Of a stretch of 64,000 nucleotides of DNA, positions 39,252 through 52,853 are shown piece after piece; within the stretch, counting starts at the first letter, position 1; every line of letters starts with the position of its first letter. A program made the translations under genes and the position numbers. This stretch comes from Oricola nitratireducens (lineage in GTDB: Bacteria > Pseudomonadota > Alphaproteobacteria > Rhizobiales > Rhizobiaceae), in contig NZ_JACZCS010000050.1 in the NCBI RefSeq assembly GCF_014904745.1, positions 307,617-371,616 on the forward strand, read 5' to 3'. Below the pieces are notes generated by a model, which saw nothing but the letters and a program-made list of their open reading frames with translations, did no database searches and was not told the DNA's origin.

Positions 39252-40697
39252 TCAGAAGAGCGCCCGGGCGGCCGCCTCGGCGGACATGGCGATCGGCCCG
39301 CCGATCAGGACATAGCCGAGGACGAAGAGGCCGGAGACGCCCATGACAAGGCGCAGTTCGCCCGCCGCCGGGACGAAGCCGCCGACGGACTCGTCGAACC
39401 ACATGATCTTGATGATGCGCAGATAGTAGAAGGCGCCGACGACCGATGCGAGCACGCCGATGATCGCGAGCGGATAGAGCCCGGCCTCGACGGCCGCGAG
39501 AAAGACATACCACTTGCCCCAGAAGCCCGCGAGCGGCGGAATGCCTGCAAGCGAGAACATCAGGATCGTCAACAGCGTCGCCATCACCGGGTTGGTCGAG
39601 GAAAGGCCGGCGAGATCGTCGATGTTCTCGACATTGCCCTCGTCCTTGCGGCGCATCGCGAGGATGAAGGCGAAAGTGCCGAGCGTCATCGCCAGATAGA
39701 TCGTCATGTAGATGATCACGCCCTTGACGCCGACCATCGTGCCGGCGGCGAGGCCGACAAGCGCATAGCCCATGTGGCCGATCGAGGAGTAGGCCATCAG
39801 GCGCTTGATGTTGCGCTGGCCGATGGCCGCGAACGCGCCGAGCACCATGGACGCGATCGAGATGAAGACGATGATCTGCTGCCAGTCGGACGTGACCGGG
39901 CCAAACCCGTCGATGACGACGCGCACGAACATCGCCATGGCCGCCATCTTGGGCGCGGCAGCGAAGAAGGCCGTCACCGGTGTCGGCGCGCCCTCATAGA
40001 CATCCGGCGTCCACATGTGGAACGGCACAGCCGAGATCTTGAAGGCAAGGCCCGTGATCAGGAATACGAGGCCGAACAGCACGCCGATGGAGCGGCCGGT
40101 TCCGGTCAGCGCGTCGGCGATCGCGGCGAACTCGATATGGCCGGTGAAGCCGTAGATCAGCGAGATGCCGTAGAGCATCATGCCGGACGACAATGCGCCG
40201 AGAACGAAATATTTAAGACCTGCCTCGGTGGAACGGACGCTGTCGCGGTTGATCGCGGCGAGGACATAGAGCGCCAGCGACTGCAGTTCGACACCCATAT
40301 AGAGCGTCAGCAGGCTGTTGGCGGATACCATCAGCATCATGCCGAGGGTCGCAAGCACGATCAGGATCGGGAATTCGAACCGGTCGAATTTCTCGGCGCG
40401 GGCGAAACCGACCGACATCGCGAGCGCGACGATCGAACCGATCAAGGTCAGCGTCTTCATGAAGACGGCGAAACCGTCCTGGATATAGACGCCGCCAAAG
40501 GCAGTGCCCTCGCCGCCGATAAACAGCATCCAGCCGAGGGCGGCAATCAGAAGCGCGACAGCAAGACCGGTGACGGTCGAGTTGGCGCGGCCGGCCGGTG
40601 CGAACACGCCAACCATCAGCAGCGCCATCGCGCCGATCGCGAGGATCAGTTCGGGAAGCGCCAGCGAGAGGCTCTGGGACAACATTTCGGCGGACAT
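39252..40697 (-). CDS. nuoN: NADH-quinone oxidoreductase subunit N
   Basis: A 481-residue antiporter-like proton channel of complex I with about 14 TM helices. It has family segments [40 protein letters not shown] and [16 protein letters not shown] with the conserved Glu and Lys/His of the proton path. It is the last nuo gene, 19 bp after nuoM. Confidence 0.97.
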   Translation of the reverse strand: MSAEMLSQSLSLALPELILAIGAMALLMVGVFAPAGRANSTVTGLAVALLIAALGWMLFIGGEGTAFGGVYIQDGFAVFMKTLTLIGSIVALAMSVGFARAEKFDRFEFPILIVLATLGMMLMVSANSLLTLYMGVELQSLALYVLAAINRDSVRSTEAGLKYFVLGALSSGMMLYGISLIYGFTGHIEFAAIADALTGTGRSIGVLFGLVFLITGLAFKISAVPFHMWTPDVYEGAPTPVTAFFAAAPKMAAMAMFVRVVIDGFGPVTSDWQQIIVFISIASMVLGAFAAIGQRNIKRLMAYSSIGHMGYALVGLAAGTMVGVKGVIIYMTIYLAMTLGTFAFILAMRRKDEGNVENIDDLAGLSSTNPVMATLLTILMFSLAGIPPLAGFWGKWYVFLAAVEAGLYPLAIIGVLASVVGAFYYLRIIKIMWFDESVGGFVPAAGELRLVMGVSGLFVLGYVLIGGPIAMSAEAAARALF

Positions 40698-40716
40698 GAC
40701 TATCTGGCTCCCCGGA

Positions 40717-42237
40717 TCAGTTTACCGCCATCGCGACATCGGCTGCGGCGCGGGCCGCATCGATTGCCGCGGAATAGTCGGACAGAAGCGCGTTTACGGA
40801 CGCGGCAGTGACATCGAAGACCGGTGCCGGATAGACACCGAAGAAAATGGTGAGCGCGATCAGCGGATAGAGGATCACCTTCTCGCGCACCGACAGGTCG
40901 AGCATTGCTTTGAGGTTTTCCTTCTCCAGCACGCCGAAGATCACGCGGCGGTACAGCCACAGCGCATAGGCCGCAGACAGGATCACACCGGTCGTCGCGA
41001 AGAGCGCGAACCAGGTCGAGACCTGGAAGATGCCCATCAGCGTCAGGAACTCGCCGACGAAGCCGGACGTGCCCGGCAAGCCCACATTGGCCATGGTGAA
41101 GATCATGAAGGCGACGGCGTAGCGCGGCATGATATTGACGAGACCGCCATAGGCATTGATCTCGCGGGTGTGCATGCGGTCATAAACGACGCCGACGCAC
41201 AGGAACAGCGCGCCCGAAACGAGGCCGTGCGACAGCATCTGGAAGATCGCGCCGTCGAGCCCCTGGTGATTGGCCGCGAAGATGCCCATGGTCACGTAGC
41301 CCATATGGGCGACCGAGGAATAGGCGATCAGCTTCTTGATGTCTTCCTGCATCAGGGCGACCAGCGACGTGTACATGATCGCGATCACCGACAGGGTGAA
41401 AACGAAATCGGCATAGTGGGCCGAGGCGACCGGGAACATCGACAGCGAGAAGCGGATAAGGCCGTAGCCGCCGAGCTTCAACAGGATGGCGGCAAGGATG
41501 ACGGAGCCGGCGGTCGGCGCCTCGACATGCGCGTCGGGAAGCCATGTGTGGACCGGCCACATCGGCATCTTGACGGCGAAGGACGCGAAGAAGGCCAGCC
41601 ACAGCCAGTTCTGCATCCCGACCGGGAAGTCATGCGCGAGCAGGTCCGGGATCGAGGTCGTGCCCGCGTTCCAGTACATCGCCATGATGGCGAGCAGCAT
41701 CAGCACCGAGCCGAGCAGCGTGTAGAGGAAGAACTTGAACGAGGCATAGACACGGCGCTTGCCGCCCCACACGCCGATGATGATGAACATCGGGATCAGG
41801 CCGCCTTCAAAGAAGACGTAGAAGAGCACGATGTCGAGGGCGCAGAAGACGCCGACCATCAGCGTTTCGAGCACCAGGAAGGCGATCATGTAGGCCTTGA
41901 CGCGCTTCTGCACGGCTTCCCAACTGGCCAGGATCGAGAGCGGCATCAGGAAGGTGGTCAGGATGACGAACAGCATGGAAATGCCGTCGACGCCCATGTG
42001 ATAGGAAATCCCGCTGTCCAGCCAGTCGACCTTCTCGACAAACTGGAAGCCCGGATTGCTGGTGTCGAAGCCCACCCAGATCAGCAGCGAAATGACGAAG
42101 GTGAAAGCCGTCGTCAGCAGCGCGACCATGCGGATGTTACGCCGCGCGATTTCGCTGTCATCGTTGATGAACAGGATGATCAGAACGCCGACGAGCGGCA
42201 GGAACGTAACCAGAGAAAGGATCGGCATACCGGCCAT
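40717..42237 (-). CDS. nuoM: NADH-quinone oxidoreductase subunit M
   Basis: A 506-residue antiporter-like proton-pumping subunit. Key segments are [20 protein letters not shown] (conserved Glu), [20 protein letters not shown] and [19 protein letters not shown]. The ATG at 42237 shares its A with the nuoL TGA; a longer frame to 42264 would run into nuoL and is rejected. Confidence 0.97.
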   Translation of the reverse strand: MAGMPILSLVTFLPLVGVLIILFINDDSEIARRNIRMVALLTTAFTFVISLLIWVGFDTSNPGFQFVEKVDWLDSGISYHMGVDGISMLFVILTTFLMPLSILASWEAVQKRVKAYMIAFLVLETLMVGVFCALDIVLFYVFFEGGLIPMFIIIGVWGGKRRVYASFKFFLYTLLGSVLMLLAIMAMYWNAGTTSIPDLLAHDFPVGMQNWLWLAFFASFAVKMPMWPVHTWLPDAHVEAPTAGSVILAAILLKLGGYGLIRFSLSMFPVASAHYADFVFTLSVIAIMYTSLVALMQEDIKKLIAYSSVAHMGYVTMGIFAANHQGLDGAIFQMLSHGLVSGALFLCVGVVYDRMHTREINAYGGLVNIMPRYAVAFMIFTMANVGLPGTSGFVGEFLTLMGIFQVSTWFALFATTGVILSAAYALWLYRRVIFGVLEKENLKAMLDLSVREKVILYPLIALTIFFGVYPAPVFDVTAASVNALLSDYSAAIDAARAAADVAMAVN

Positions 42238-44273
42238 CAGACGCTGCCCCCGAGCATCATCCACGTAACAAGCGCGGCAACACCGATCAGCATCGCGAAC
42301 GCATAATGATAAAGGTACCCGGTCTGCAGTTTCACGACCCGGGTGGTCACCTGGCGGACACGCATCGCGATTCCGTCGGGACCGAAGCCGTCGATCAGCC
42401 AGCCGTCACCCCACTTCCACAGGAAAGTGCCGAGACGCATGACCGGCTTGACGAACAGGAAGTCGTAAAGCTCGTCGAAATACCACTTGTTGAGAAGGAA
42501 CTTGTAGAGCCCCTCGTGCTGCGCGGCGAGCGCCTTGGGCGCCTGCGGCGAGCGGATATACATGTACCAGGCGATCACCAGACCGAGCACCATGACGATG
42601 AAGGGACTCAGCTTCACGAACAGCGGCACCGAGTGCATGTCGGCGAGGATGTGGTTGTCCGGGCCGGCGACCAGCGCGGCGCGCCAGAACTCGTTGTACC
42701 AGCCCTCGTGATGCGCGCCCTCGGCGGCATGGCCGATGAAGGACTCGTGGAACAGGAGGCCCGCGAACAGTGCACCGGCGGCCAGAACGAAAAGCGGGAT
42801 CAGCATCACCGGCGGCGATTCATGGACATGGTGCATCACATCGGCGGATGCACGCGGCTTGCCGTGGAAGGTCATGAAGATCAGCCGCCAGGAATAGAAA
42901 CTCGTGAACAGCGCCGCGATCACCAGCAGGCCGAAGGCGAAGCCGGAGGCCGGATTGTGGGCGACGAAGGAGCTCTCGATGATGGCGTCCTTGGAGAAGA
43001 AGCCGGCGGTGCCGATCAGCGTGCCCGGCAGGCCGACGCCGGTCAGCGCCAGCGTGCCGACCACCATCATCCAGTAGGTCATCGGGATGTGCTTGCGCAG
43101 CCCGCCCATCTTGCGCATGTCCTGCTCGTCGGAAACGGCATGGATGACCGAGCCTGCGCCGAGGAACAGCAGCGCCTTGAAGAAGGCATGGGTGAACAGG
43201 TGGAAAATCCCTGCCCCGTATGCGCCGACGCCGAGCGCCACGAACATGTAACCGAGCTGCGAACAGGTCGAGTAGGCGATGACGCGCTTGATGTCGTTCT
43301 GGACGAGGCCGACGGTGGCGGCGAAGAAGGCGGTAATCGCGCCGACGGTCGTGACCACGGTCAGTGCGGTCGGGCTCAGTTCGAACAGCGGCGACATGCG
43401 CGCCACCATGAACACGCCCGCGGTCACCATGGTCGCTGCGTGGATGAGCGCGGAGACCGGCGTCGGGCCTTCCATCGCGTCCGGCAACCAGGTGTGCAGC
43501 AGGAACTGCGCCGACTTGCCCATCGCGCCCATGAAGAGCAGCAGGCAGACGATCGTCAGCGCATGCGCCTTGTCGAGGTGATAGCCGAGGAAGGTCAGGA
43601 CCGTGCCGCCATCCGCCGTTGCCGCCTCGGCGGCGCCATGGGCGCCTTCGGCGGGCAGGAAGGACGCGGCATTGGCGAAGATAGTGCCGAGATTGACCGA
43701 GCCGAACAGGACGAAGACGCCGAAGATGCCGAGCGCGAAACCGAAGTCGCCGATGCGGTTGACGATGAAGGCCTTCATCGCGGCGGCGTTGGCCGACGGT
43801 TTCTTGTACCAGAAGCCGATCAGCAGGTAGGACGCGAGACCGACGCCTTCCCAGCCGAAGAACATCTGCACGAGGTTGTCCGATGTCACCAGCATCAGCA
43901 TGGCGAAGGTGAACAGCGACAGGTAGGCGAAGAAGCGCGGCCGGTTCGGATCGTGGTGCATGTAGCCGATCGAATAGACATGCACGAGCGCCGACACGGT
44001 GTTGACGACGACGAGCATCACCGCGGTCAGCGTGTCGATGCGCAGAGCCCAGTTCACGTCAAGCGTGCCCGTCGTTATCCAGCGCAGCACGTGGATGGTG
44101 AAGACCGGTTCCTCGGAAAAGGCGACCGTGGCAAACGCGATCCACGACAGCGCCGCGACCAGGAGCATGATCCCGGAGGTGATGTATTCGCTGGCCTTGG
44201 CGCCGATCGAGTTGCCGAAAAGCCCGGCAATCAAGAACCCGACCAGCGGCAGAAAGACAATGGCGTGATACAT
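42237..44273 (-). CDS. nuoL: NADH-quinone oxidoreductase subunit L
   Basis: A 678-residue subunit, the largest proton-pumping part of complex I. It contains the antiporter core ([54 protein letters not shown]). The extended C-terminus forms the long lateral helix and last TM segment. An insert rich in Ala/Glu lies near residue 215. It is seven bases downstream of nuoK. Confidence 0.97.
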   Translation of the reverse strand: MYHAIVFLPLVGFLIAGLFGNSIGAKASEYITSGIMLLVAALSWIAFATVAFSEEPVFTIHVLRWITTGTLDVNWALRIDTLTAVMLVVVNTVSALVHVYSIGYMHHDPNRPRFFAYLSLFTFAMLMLVTSDNLVQMFFGWEGVGLASYLLIGFWYKKPSANAAAMKAFIVNRIGDFGFALGIFGVFVLFGSVNLGTIFANAASFLPAEGAHGAAEAATADGGTVLTFLGYHLDKAHALTIVCLLLFMGAMGKSAQFLLHTWLPDAMEGPTPVSALIHAATMVTAGVFMVARMSPLFELSPTALTVVTTVGAITAFFAATVGLVQNDIKRVIAYSTCSQLGYMFVALGVGAYGAGIFHLFTHAFFKALLFLGAGSVIHAVSDEQDMRKMGGLRKHIPMTYWMMVVGTLALTGVGLPGTLIGTAGFFSKDAIIESSFVAHNPASGFAFGLLVIAALFTSFYSWRLIFMTFHGKPRASADVMHHVHESPPVMLIPLFVLAAGALFAGLLFHESFIGHAAEGAHHEGWYNEFWRAALVAGPDNHILADMHSVPLFVKLSPFIVMVLGLVIAWYMYIRSPQAPKALAAQHEGLYKFLLNKWYFDELYDFLFVKPVMRLGTFLWKWGDGWLIDGFGPDGIAMRVRQVTTRVVKLQTGYLYHYAFAMLIGVAALVTWMMLGGSV

Positions 44274-44280
44274 GGTGCCG

Positions 44281-44589
44281 TCAGCCCTTCATCATGTTCA
44301 CGTCTTCGACCGCGATCGATCCGCGGTTGCGATAGAAGACGACAAGGATTGCGAGGCCGATGGCGGCCTCGGCGGCGGCCACCGTCAGCACGAACAATGC
44401 GAAGACCTGGCCGACCAGATCGTGCAGATGCGCGGAGAACGCCACGAAATTCAGATTCACCGACAAGAGGATCAGTTCCACCGACATCAGGATGACGATG
44501 ACGTTCTTGCGGTTGAGGAAGATACCGAACACGCCGATCACGAAGAGGATCGCACTGACGGCCAGATAGTGGGAAATGGTGATGGTCAT
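44281..44589 (-). CDS. nuoK: NADH-quinone oxidoreductase subunit K
   Basis: A 102-residue protein with three TM helices. The conserved glutamates needed for proton transfer are visible in [19 protein letters not shown] and [20 protein letters not shown]. The length and sequence match NuoK. It lies between nuoJ (5 bp upstream) and nuoL. Confidence 0.97.
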   Translation of the reverse strand: MTITISHYLAVSAILFVIGVFGIFLNRKNVIVILMSVELILLSVNLNFVAFSAHLHDLVGQVFALFVLTVAAAEAAIGLAILVVFYRNRGSIAVEDVNMMKG

Positions 44590-44594
44590 GGGCC

Positions 44595-45218
44595 TCAGAT
44601 CCCCTTGCCTGTCTCGACGTCGACCACTTCGATCGCATCGGCCGGCGTGCGCGCGACCTGTCCGGCCATGTTCTGGCGCTTCACGTTCGGGCGCGGCGCG
44701 CGCAGCGTGAGCACGATGGCGCCGATCATGGCGACCAGCAGCACCATGCCGGCAATCTGGAAGTAGAAGATGTAGTCGGTGTAGAGAATGTCGCCGAGCG
44801 CGGCGGTGTTGTGGCGCACCGCCGGGTCGGGCGTCGGCAGCGCGGTGACCGCGGGCGCGACGATGTGGGTGGCGTTGCCCGCCAGCACGATCAGCAGTTC
44901 GGCGGCGAGCACGACGCCGACGACGGCGCCGATCGGCGCGTATTCGAGCGCGCCGCGTTTCATCGAGGCGAAGTCGACGTCGAGCATCATGACGACGAAC
45001 AGGAACAGAACCGCCACCGCGCCGACATAGACAACCAGCAGGATCATCGACAGGAATTCCGCGCCCGTCAGCAAAAACAGCGCCGCCGCGTTGAAGAACG
45101 TCAGGATCAGATAAAGCACCGAATGCACGGGATTGCGCGCGGCAATCACCATGAATGCGCTAAGAATCGCGATGAAGGCGAAGAGGTAGAAGAACGCCGC
45201 CCCTAACCCAGTAATCAT
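44595..45218 (-). CDS. nuoJ: NADH-quinone oxidoreductase subunit J
   Basis: A 207-residue membrane subunit with five TM helices. It has the conserved [20 protein letters not shown] and [20 protein letters not shown] segments; the latter contains the pi-bulge helix that couples quinone reduction to proton movement. I chose ATG 45218 because GGGGAAG lies just upstream. Confidence 0.96.
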   Translation of the reverse strand: MITGLGAAFFYLFAFIAILSAFMVIAARNPVHSVLYLILTFFNAAALFLLTGAEFLSMILLVVYVGAVAVLFLFVVMMLDVDFASMKRGALEYAPIGAVVGVVLAAELLIVLAGNATHIVAPAVTALPTPDPAVRHNTAALGDILYTDYIFYFQIAGMVLLVAMIGAIVLTLRAPRPNVKRQNMAGQVARTPADAIEVVDVETGKGI

Positions 45219-45315
45219 GATCGCTTCCCCGATCTCCCTTTCCGGTCCCCGCATCGACGTGCCGGCCCCGGAGTTCCACTACCCTGGCGGGCAGCGTTTG
45301 AAATGGTTCGTTCCC

Positions 45316-45807
45316 CTAGCGGTACGGCGAATCGAGCGCGATGTTGCGCGCGATTTCGCGCTCCCACCGGTCGCCGTTCTCCAGGAGTTTTTCCTTGCTG
45401 TAATAGAGTTCCTCACGGGTTTCCGTGGCGAACTCGAAATTCGGTCCCTCGACGATGGCATCGACGGGGCAGGCTTCCTGGCAGAAGCCGCAATAGATGC
45501 ATTTCACCATGTCGATGTCGTAGCGCACCGTGCGCCGCGTGCCGTCATTGCGGCGCGGTCCGGCCTCGATGGTGATCGCCTGCGCCGGGCAGATCGCCTC
45601 GCAGAGCTTGCAGGCGATGCAGCGTTCCTCGCCGTTCGGATAGCGGCGCAGCGCGTGCTCGCCGCGGAAGCGAGGACTAACCGGCCCCTTCTCGTGCGGG
45701 TAGTTGAGCGTGAATTTCGGCGCGAAGAACCTGCGCATCGACAGAAAGAAAGCGCCGACGAATTCCTGCAGCAGCAGTGCCTTGGCGGCTTGTGTGAGCG
45801 TACTCAT
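45316..45807 (-). CDS. nuoI: NADH-quinone oxidoreductase subunit I
   Basis: A 163-residue ferredoxin-like subunit holding clusters N6a and N6b. Two complete 4Fe-4S motifs are present: [16 protein letters not shown] and [16 protein letters not shown]. The N-terminal amphipathic helix anchors it near the quinone site. It starts 19 bp after nuoH. Confidence 0.98.
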   Translation of the reverse strand: MSTLTQAAKALLLQEFVGAFFLSMRRFFAPKFTLNYPHEKGPVSPRFRGEHALRRYPNGEERCIACKLCEAICPAQAITIEAGPRRNDGTRRTVRYDIDMVKCIYCGFCQEACPVDAIVEGPNFEFATETREELYYSKEKLLENGDRWEREIARNIALDSPYR

Positions 45808-45826
45808 CGTTCCATGCCTCCGTTTC

Positions 45827-46861
45827 TCAGGCCCAGCCCGTCAGTTTCAGGAATGCCGCGGTCGCGAACACCATGAACAGCGAGATCGGCAGGAACACCT
45901 TCCAGCCGAGCCGCATCAGCTGGTCGTAGCGGTAGCGCGGCACGAAAGCCTTCACCATGGAGATCATGAAAAAGACCATGCAGAGCTTGAGCACGAACCA
46001 GAAGATGCCCGGCAGCCAAGTGAACGGCGCGAAATCGAACGGCGGAAGCCAGCCGCCGAGGAACAGGACCGTCGTCAGCGCGCACATCAGCAGGATGGCG
46101 ATATACTCGCCCAGCATGAACAGCATGTAGGGCGTCGACGAATATTCGATCATGTGGCCGGCGACGAGCTCGGATTCGGCTTCCACCAGGTCGAAGGGCG
46201 GGCGGTTTGTCTCGGCAAGCGCCGAGATGAAGAAGATCACGAACATCGGCAGCAGGCCGAGCCAGTGCCAGTCGAGGAAGGTGTTCGGCAGGCCGAGGCG
46301 CGTGCCGATGCCGTCCGTCTGGGCCATCACGATGTCGGACAAATTGAGCGAGCCGACGCAGAGGAGCACGGTGACGATGACGAAGCCGATGGAGACCTCG
46401 TAGGAGACCATCTGCGCGGCCGAGCGCAGCGCGCCGAGGAACGGGTATTTCGAGTTCGACGCCCAGCCGGCCATGATCACGCCATAGACCTCGAGCGAGG
46501 AGATGGCGAAGACATAGAGGATGCCGACATTGACCGAGGCGATCGACCAGCCGTCGGCAAGCGGGATCACCGCCCAGGCGGCGAGCGCCAGCGTCGCCGA
46601 CACGAAGGGCGCGAGCAGGAAGATGCCCTTGTTCGAACCCGACGGGACAATGGGTTCCTTGAGGACGAATTTCAGAAGGTCGGCGAAGGACTGCAGCAAT
46701 CCCCACGGGCCGACAACGTTCGGTCCGCGCCGCGACTGGACCGCGGCCCAGATCTTGCGGTCGGCATAGAGAATGAACGCCGTGAACACCAGGAGCGCGA
46801 CCAGCAGGACGAGCGTCTGCAGCAGAATGATCAGCCCGGGAATGACGTAGGTTTCAAACAT
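45827..46861 (-). CDS. nuoH: NADH-quinone oxidoreductase subunit H
   Basis: A 344-residue membrane subunit with eight TM helices that forms the quinone-binding interface. Visible: [60 protein letters not shown] and [20 protein letters not shown]. These carry the E-channel acidic residues. Confidence 0.98.
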   Translation of the reverse strand: MFETYVIPGLIILLQTLVLLVALLVFTAFILYADRKIWAAVQSRRGPNVVGPWGLLQSFADLLKFVLKEPIVPSGSNKGIFLLAPFVSATLALAAWAVIPLADGWSIASVNVGILYVFAISSLEVYGVIMAGWASNSKYPFLGALRSAAQMVSYEVSIGFVIVTVLLCVGSLNLSDIVMAQTDGIGTRLGLPNTFLDWHWLGLLPMFVIFFISALAETNRPPFDLVEAESELVAGHMIEYSSTPYMLFMLGEYIAILLMCALTTVLFLGGWLPPFDFAPFTWLPGIFWFVLKLCMVFFMISMVKAFVPRYRYDQLMRLGWKVFLPISLFMVFATAAFLKLTGWA

Positions 46862-46894
46862 GGATGCTGTCCGTTTCCTGTCCCTGTCCCTGCA

Positions 46895-48982
46895 TCATTC
46901 AGCGGCTTGCGCAAAGCCGTTGCGCGCGAGGCTCGAACATTCGGCCATGACGGCGGAGGCCCGCGCGATTGGGTTGGTCAAATAGAAGTCTTTGACCGGC
47001 GATGCAAATGCTGACTTGCCCAATCTGCCGCCTTTTTTCGCAAGCGCAGCAATATCGCCCGGATTTGCGGGTTCGATGGTATCGAGACGGGCAAAATGCG
47101 GGTGGGCTTCGTAGAGTTTGGCACGCAGTTGCGCCAGCGAATCGAAGGGCAGCTTGTGGCCGAGCACGTCGGAAAGCGCGCGCAGGATGGCCCAGTCCTC
47201 CTTGGCGTCGCCAGGCGCGAAACCGGCGCGAGTCGTCATCTGGACGCGGCCCTCGGTGTTGACATAGGTGGCCGATTTTTCCGTGTAGGCGGAAGCCGGC
47301 AAGATCACGTCGGCATGATGGGCGCCGATGTCGCCATGGGTTCCGACATAGACGGTGAAGCCGCCCTGTTTGCGCTTGCGCAGGTCGAGTTCGTCGGCGC
47401 CGAGCAGGAACAGGACATCCGTATCGGCCACCATCTTGGCCGCGTCCTTGCCGTCCTTGCCCGGCACGAAGCCGAGATCGAGGCCGCCGACGCGCGCCGC
47501 GGCGGTGTGCAGGACGGCGAAGCCGTTCCAGTCGCCCTTGGTCGCACCGGTTGCTTCCGCGATCTTGGCGGCGAGGCCGAGAACGGTGCCGCCGTCGCCG
47601 CGCGCCAGGGCGCCCTGCCCGACGATGATCATCGGGCGCTTGGCGGCCTTCAGGGTGCGGAAGAACTTGTGCTTGCCGTCGGCCAGTTCGGCCAGCGTTT
47701 CGGGGCCGGACCCCAATTGTTCGTAGTCGTAACGCAGATCGCCCATCTCGCCGATGACACCGATCTTGATGTCGTTGGCACGCCACGTCTTGCGGATGCG
47801 CGCGTTCAGGACCGATGCCTCGAAGCGCGGATTGGCGCCGACGATCAGGATCGCATCGGCATCCTCGATGCCTTCGATGGTCGGATTGAAGACATAGGAG
47901 GCGCGTCCGAGCGACGGATCGAGCGCCGCCCCGTCCTGGCGGCAATCGATGTTCGGCGAACCGAGCGCGCCCATCAGGCTCTTGAGCGCATACATTTCCT
48001 CAACGCCGGCGAGATCGCCCGCGATTGCGCCGATCTCCTCGCCCTTCCTGCCCGACACCGCGGCCTTGATCGCGGCGAAGGCGTCGGTCCAGGACGCCGG
48101 CGCCAGCCGCCCGTCCTTGCCGCGCACATAAGGCCGGTCGAGGCGCTGGGTGCGCAATCCGTCCCAGATGAAGCGGGTCTTGTCGGAGATCCACTCCTCG
48201 TTCACGGCCTCGTTGACGCGCGGCATGACGCGCATGACCTCGCGGCCGCGGGTATCGACACGAATCGCCGACCCGACCGCGTCCATCACGTCGATCGATT
48301 CGGTCTTCGACAATTCCCAGGGGCGGGCGTGGAATTCATACGGGCGCGAGGTGAGCGCGCCGACCGGGCACAGGTCGATGACATTGCCCTGCAGTTCCGA
48401 GGTCATCGCCTGTTCGAGATAGGTGGTGATCTCGGCGTCCTCGCCGCGGCCGATCAGGCCGAGTTCGGAAATGCCGGCCACTTCCGTCGTGAAGCGGACG
48501 CAGCGCGTGCAGTGGATGCAGCGCGTCATGATCGTCTTGACCAGCGGGCCGATATACTTGTCCTCGACGGCGCGCTTGTTCTCCTGGTAGCGCGAGGCGT
48601 CGACGCCGAAGGCCATCGCCTGGTCCTGCAGGTCGCATTCGCCGCCCTGGTCGCAGATCGGACAGTCGAGCGGGTGGTTGATGAGCAGGAACTCCATCAC
48701 GCCTTCGCGGGCCTTCTTGACCATCGGCGTGTTGGTGAAGACTTCCGGCGGCTCGCCATTCGGACCGGGACGCAGGTCGCGCACGCCCATGGCGCAGGAG
48801 GCCGTCGGCTTCGGCGGGCCGCCCTTCACCTCGACGAGGCACATGCGGCAGTTGCCGGCGATCGACAGGCGCTCGTGGAAACAGAAACGCGGCACTTCCG
48901 CGCCCGCTTCCTCGCACGCCTGCAGAAGCGTGTAGTGATCCGGGACTTCGACCTCGTTGCCGTCAACCTTGATCATTGCCAT
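46895..48982 (-). CDS. nuoG: NADH-quinone oxidoreductase subunit G
   Basis: A 695-residue iron-sulfur subunit. The N-terminus binds 2Fe-2S N1b ([15 protein letters not shown]), then N5 (H-x3-C type with [14 protein letters not shown]) and N4 ([10 protein letters not shown]). The rest is a molybdopterin-oxidoreductase-like domain without cofactor ([36 protein letters not shown]). It is separated from nuoF by two extra genes. Confidence 0.97.
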   Translation of the reverse strand: MAMIKVDGNEVEVPDHYTLLQACEEAGAEVPRFCFHERLSIAGNCRMCLVEVKGGPPKPTASCAMGVRDLRPGPNGEPPEVFTNTPMVKKAREGVMEFLLINHPLDCPICDQGGECDLQDQAMAFGVDASRYQENKRAVEDKYIGPLVKTIMTRCIHCTRCVRFTTEVAGISELGLIGRGEDAEITTYLEQAMTSELQGNVIDLCPVGALTSRPYEFHARPWELSKTESIDVMDAVGSAIRVDTRGREVMRVMPRVNEAVNEEWISDKTRFIWDGLRTQRLDRPYVRGKDGRLAPASWTDAFAAIKAAVSGRKGEEIGAIAGDLAGVEEMYALKSLMGALGSPNIDCRQDGAALDPSLGRASYVFNPTIEGIEDADAILIVGANPRFEASVLNARIRKTWRANDIKIGVIGEMGDLRYDYEQLGSGPETLAELADGKHKFFRTLKAAKRPMIIVGQGALARGDGGTVLGLAAKIAEATGATKGDWNGFAVLHTAAARVGGLDLGFVPGKDGKDAAKMVADTDVLFLLGADELDLRKRKQGGFTVYVGTHGDIGAHHADVILPASAYTEKSATYVNTEGRVQMTTRAGFAPGDAKEDWAILRALSDVLGHKLPFDSLAQLRAKLYEAHPHFARLDTIEPANPGDIAALAKKGGRLGKSAFASPVKDFYLTNPIARASAVMAECSSLARNGFAQAAE

Positions 48983-49006
48983 GATGCGAAATCCAACCTT
49001 CAGTTC

Positions 49007-49468
49007 CTAGGCGCAGCGCTGCGTCTGCCAGAGTTTGACATGCGGCAGGTGCGCCCATCCAAATGCTTCATCGGTGTCGCCGTGACGGGCGAGATGCTCG
49101 AGCTTGCCGCGTGCCTCGGCGAGCGTCGGGACATGCCCTTCCTCGACCCACCACATCGCGAAATGATGTTCGGCGAGCGCCTTAAACCACTCCGCCTTGC
49201 GGCGGTAAACCTGTTTGTGCACCGTGTTCCAGACAAAATGCTCGAGATGCTCCGGTGTCTGCCAGACACTCATGTTGATGATCAGCGTCGGATCATCAAA
49301 CACCTGAATATCCAGCGCATTTCCGGATTCTTCCTGCAGCCGCCAGACAAAGCCATCCGACCGGTCGGCGACGGCGTTGACCGCGTCGAGCCGGTTCACG
49401 AAGCCGGCGATCCGCGGATCGTCGAGCGCGTAAACCGGCTTGGCTATGTTGACTTCTGCAAGGTGCAT
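49007..49468 (-). CDS. DUF3291 family protein inside the nuo operon
   Basis: A 153-residue protein: MHLAEVNIAKPVYALDDPRI at the N-terminus, then VNRLDAVNAVADRSDGFVWR, IINMSVWQTPEHLEHFVW, YRRKAEWF and MWWVEEGHVPTLAEA. This is the DUF3291 pattern, related to dimeric alpha/beta-barrel (ABM-like) proteins; the activity is unknown. The start ATG 49468 is chosen over an upstream frame that runs into the previous gene. It is same-strand and 16 bp after its neighbour, so it is transcribed with nuo genes, but it is not a complex I subunit. Confidence 0.8.
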   Translation of the reverse strand: MHLAEVNIAKPVYALDDPRIAGFVNRLDAVNAVADRSDGFVWRLQEESGNALDIQVFDDPTLIINMSVWQTPEHLEHFVWNTVHKQVYRRKAEWFKALAEHHFAMWWVEEGHVPTLAEARGKLEHLARHGDTDEAFGWAHLPHVKLWQTQRCA

Positions 49469-49484
49469 CCGGGAACCGCTTTCC

Positions 49485-50327
49485 TTACTTCTTTTCCGCC
49501 AGAGCGGCTGCCTGCGCGATCCAGTCATCGCGCTCGATGCGGCCCTTGAACTGCAGGTAGTCGTCGATCCAGGCGACCTCGTAGGGCGTCCAGTCCGCGA
49601 CCTGCGCGTATGTCCAGATGCCGAGGCTGTTGAGTACCTGCTCCAGCTTCGGCCCGATCCCGGCGATCGCCTTGAGATCGTCGGGCATATCCGGCTTGTC
49701 CATCGCTTTCGGTTTGACGAAGTCCTCCGGCATGATCGGTTCGATCTTGCCCGTGGCGACCGGCGCCTCCTCGGTCGCAGGCGCGGCCTGCGGCGTCATG
49801 GCGACGGGTTCGGGCTTTGGCTCCGGCAACTCGAACGTCGCCTTGGGCATTTCGGCCTTCGCCTCGGGAGCGGCGGATTTGACTTTGGCCTTCGGCTTTG
49901 CCGGCGCAGGGGCTTTTTTCGGGGCGTCGGCCTTGACCGGCGGCTGATGCGCGACCGGATCCTCTTCCTTCGTGTCGTCGAAGGAACCGGTGGCAATATC
50001 GAAATTCAGCGGATTGGAAAGGCCATAGAGTTCGGAATGCCCGCCGGTCGTCTCGTTGGCGAGCATGTTGGCCGCCTGCATGGCGCCTGCCATGGTGCCC
50101 GCCATCATGCCGAAGAACTGGCTGGCCATGCCCATGCCGACAGCGGATGCCGCGACCATCGCGCCCATCGGGTGGGCGGCGAGGTTCGACATGCCGGCGA
50201 GCTGCGGCAGGGCCGCGCCGGACATCCATTCCGCCGCTTCCTTCTGCATCTCGGTCATGTCGCCAGCCAGTGCGGCAAACGGGTTGTTCTTGGTCATCGT
50301 TTCATCCGGGAAATTAGACATAGACAT
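49485..50327 (-). CDS. Helix-hairpin-helix protein inside the nuo operon, paralogous to the NuoE tail
   Basis: A 280-residue protein. The N-terminal 100 residues are Ala/Met/Gly-rich and hydrophobic (VAASAVGMGMASQFFGMMAG), the middle is a Pro/Lys/Ala-rich linker, and the C-terminal 65 residues are a helix-hairpin-helix domain (LKAIAGIGPKLEQVLNSLGI). That domain closely resembles the C-terminal extension of NuoE in this window, including FKGRIER-DDW. AAGGAGG lies just before the ATG. I infer an accessory factor linked to complex I; the function is not established. Confidence 0.8.
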   Translation of the reverse strand: MSMSNFPDETMTKNNPFAALAGDMTEMQKEAAEWMSGAALPQLAGMSNLAAHPMGAMVAASAVGMGMASQFFGMMAGTMAGAMQAANMLANETTGGHSELYGLSNPLNFDIATGSFDDTKEEDPVAHQPPVKADAPKKAPAPAKPKAKVKSAAPEAKAEMPKATFELPEPKPEPVAMTPQAAPATEEAPVATGKIEPIMPEDFVKPKAMDKPDMPDDLKAIAGIGPKLEQVLNSLGIWTYAQVADWTPYEVAWIDDYLQFKGRIERDDWIAQAAALAEKK

Positions 50328-50435
50328 CAGTCCCTCCTTGGGCTCTACGCGTCTGTTCCGTTCCCCCTGCCTTCAACGTTTCCTCTTTGCGCGGTTGGTT
50401 CCGCGAACCGGGCCGTCACCGACCCGCTGTCAGTC

Positions 50436-51740
<1,305 letters not shown>

Positions 51741-51752
51741 CGTTCAGTTCCT

Positions 51753-52853
51753 TCACCGCGGCTCTTTGCCGAAGACCTTGACGTATTCGTCACGGCCGCC
51801 CTTGGCGAGCGCCTTGGCCTGCTTGACCCAGTCCTCGCGCTCGATCCGGCCCTTGAATTTCAGATAGTTGTCGACCCATTCGCGCTCGGCCTTCTTCCAG
51901 CCCGCGATCTGCTTGAAGGTGTAGATGCCAAGCGAATGGAGCGTGCCCTCGATCTTCGGGCCGACGCCGGAAATCATTTTCAGATCGTCCGGCGTGGCGG
52001 GCTTGTCGATGCCGGCGGGCCGGTTCTTGTCGTCAAGCGACGGCACAGGGGCCTCCGCCTTTTTCGCCACGGGTTTTGCCGCCGACGGCTTGGCGCGGCC
52101 AGAGGCCGTCGCGGCGACCCTCATGGTCGCGTTGCCGCCCTCGACGGTCTTTTCGACCGGCTTCTTCTTCGGCGTGACCGATCTCGCGGTGCTGGCGATC
52201 TTGACGGTGGAGCTCGACGATTTTTTCGCAGCCTTTTTCGGCGCGTCCTCCAGAAGCGTCGTCGGACCGCCAACGGGCGCGGAATAGATGCGGTCGATCT
52301 GCGGTCCCGGCTTGACGGAAGCGCCCTTGCCCGCCTCGAAGGCGTCGATGATCTCTTCGAGCCGCTCCGGCGTCAGGTCCTCGTAGGTGTCCTTGCCGAT
52401 CATCACCATCGGCGCGTTGACGCAAGCGCCCTGGCACTCGACCTCTTCCCAAGACAGCGTGCCCTCCCCATTCAAGGCGAGGGGATCGTGATTGATCCGG
52501 TTCTGGCAGACCTTCTTCAGCTCCTCGGCGCCGCGCAGCATGCAGGGCGTCGTGCCGCAAACCTGGACATGCGCCTTCGTGCCGACCGGCGCGAGCATGA
52601 ACTGGGTGTAGAAGGTCGCGACCTCGAGCACGCGGATGCGCGGCATATCAAGCGTCTCGGCGACATGCTCGATGGCCGCGCGCGTGACCCAGCCATCCTG
52701 TTCCTGCGCCAGCATCAACAGCGGAATGACGGCCGACTGTTCGCGGCCCTTGGGATATTTCTTGATCCACTTCCTGGCCTCTGCGGCCATGGCGCGCGAG
52801 AACTTGAACTCGGCCGGTTGGACGTTTTCTTCTGCGAGACGACGAACGGACAT
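51753..52853 (-). CDS. nuoE: NADH-quinone oxidoreductase subunit E with C-terminal helix-hairpin-helix extension
   Basis: A 366-residue protein; E. coli NuoE is about 166. The first 170 residues are a normal thioredoxin-like 2Fe-2S subunit, with N1a cysteines in VCGTTPCMLRGAEEL and ECQGACVNAPMVMIG. A Lys/Ala-rich linker follows. The last 65 residues form a helix-hairpin-helix domain (LKMISGVGPKIEGTLHSLGI) shared with the orphan gene at 49485. Such extended NuoE is usual in Hyphomicrobiales. The ATG shares a base with the nuoD stop (TAATG). Confidence 0.96.
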   Translation of the reverse strand: MSVRRLAEENVQPAEFKFSRAMAAEARKWIKKYPKGREQSAVIPLLMLAQEQDGWVTRAAIEHVAETLDMPRIRVLEVATFYTQFMLAPVGTKAHVQVCGTTPCMLRGAEELKKVCQNRINHDPLALNGEGTLSWEEVECQGACVNAPMVMIGKDTYEDLTPERLEEIIDAFEAGKGASVKPGPQIDRIYSAPVGGPTTLLEDAPKKAAKKSSSSTVKIASTARSVTPKKKPVEKTVEGGNATMRVAATASGRAKPSAAKPVAKKAEAPVPSLDDKNRPAGIDKPATPDDLKMISGVGPKIEGTLHSLGIYTFKQIAGWKKAEREWVDNYLKFKGRIEREDWVKQAKALAKGGRDEYVKVFGKEPR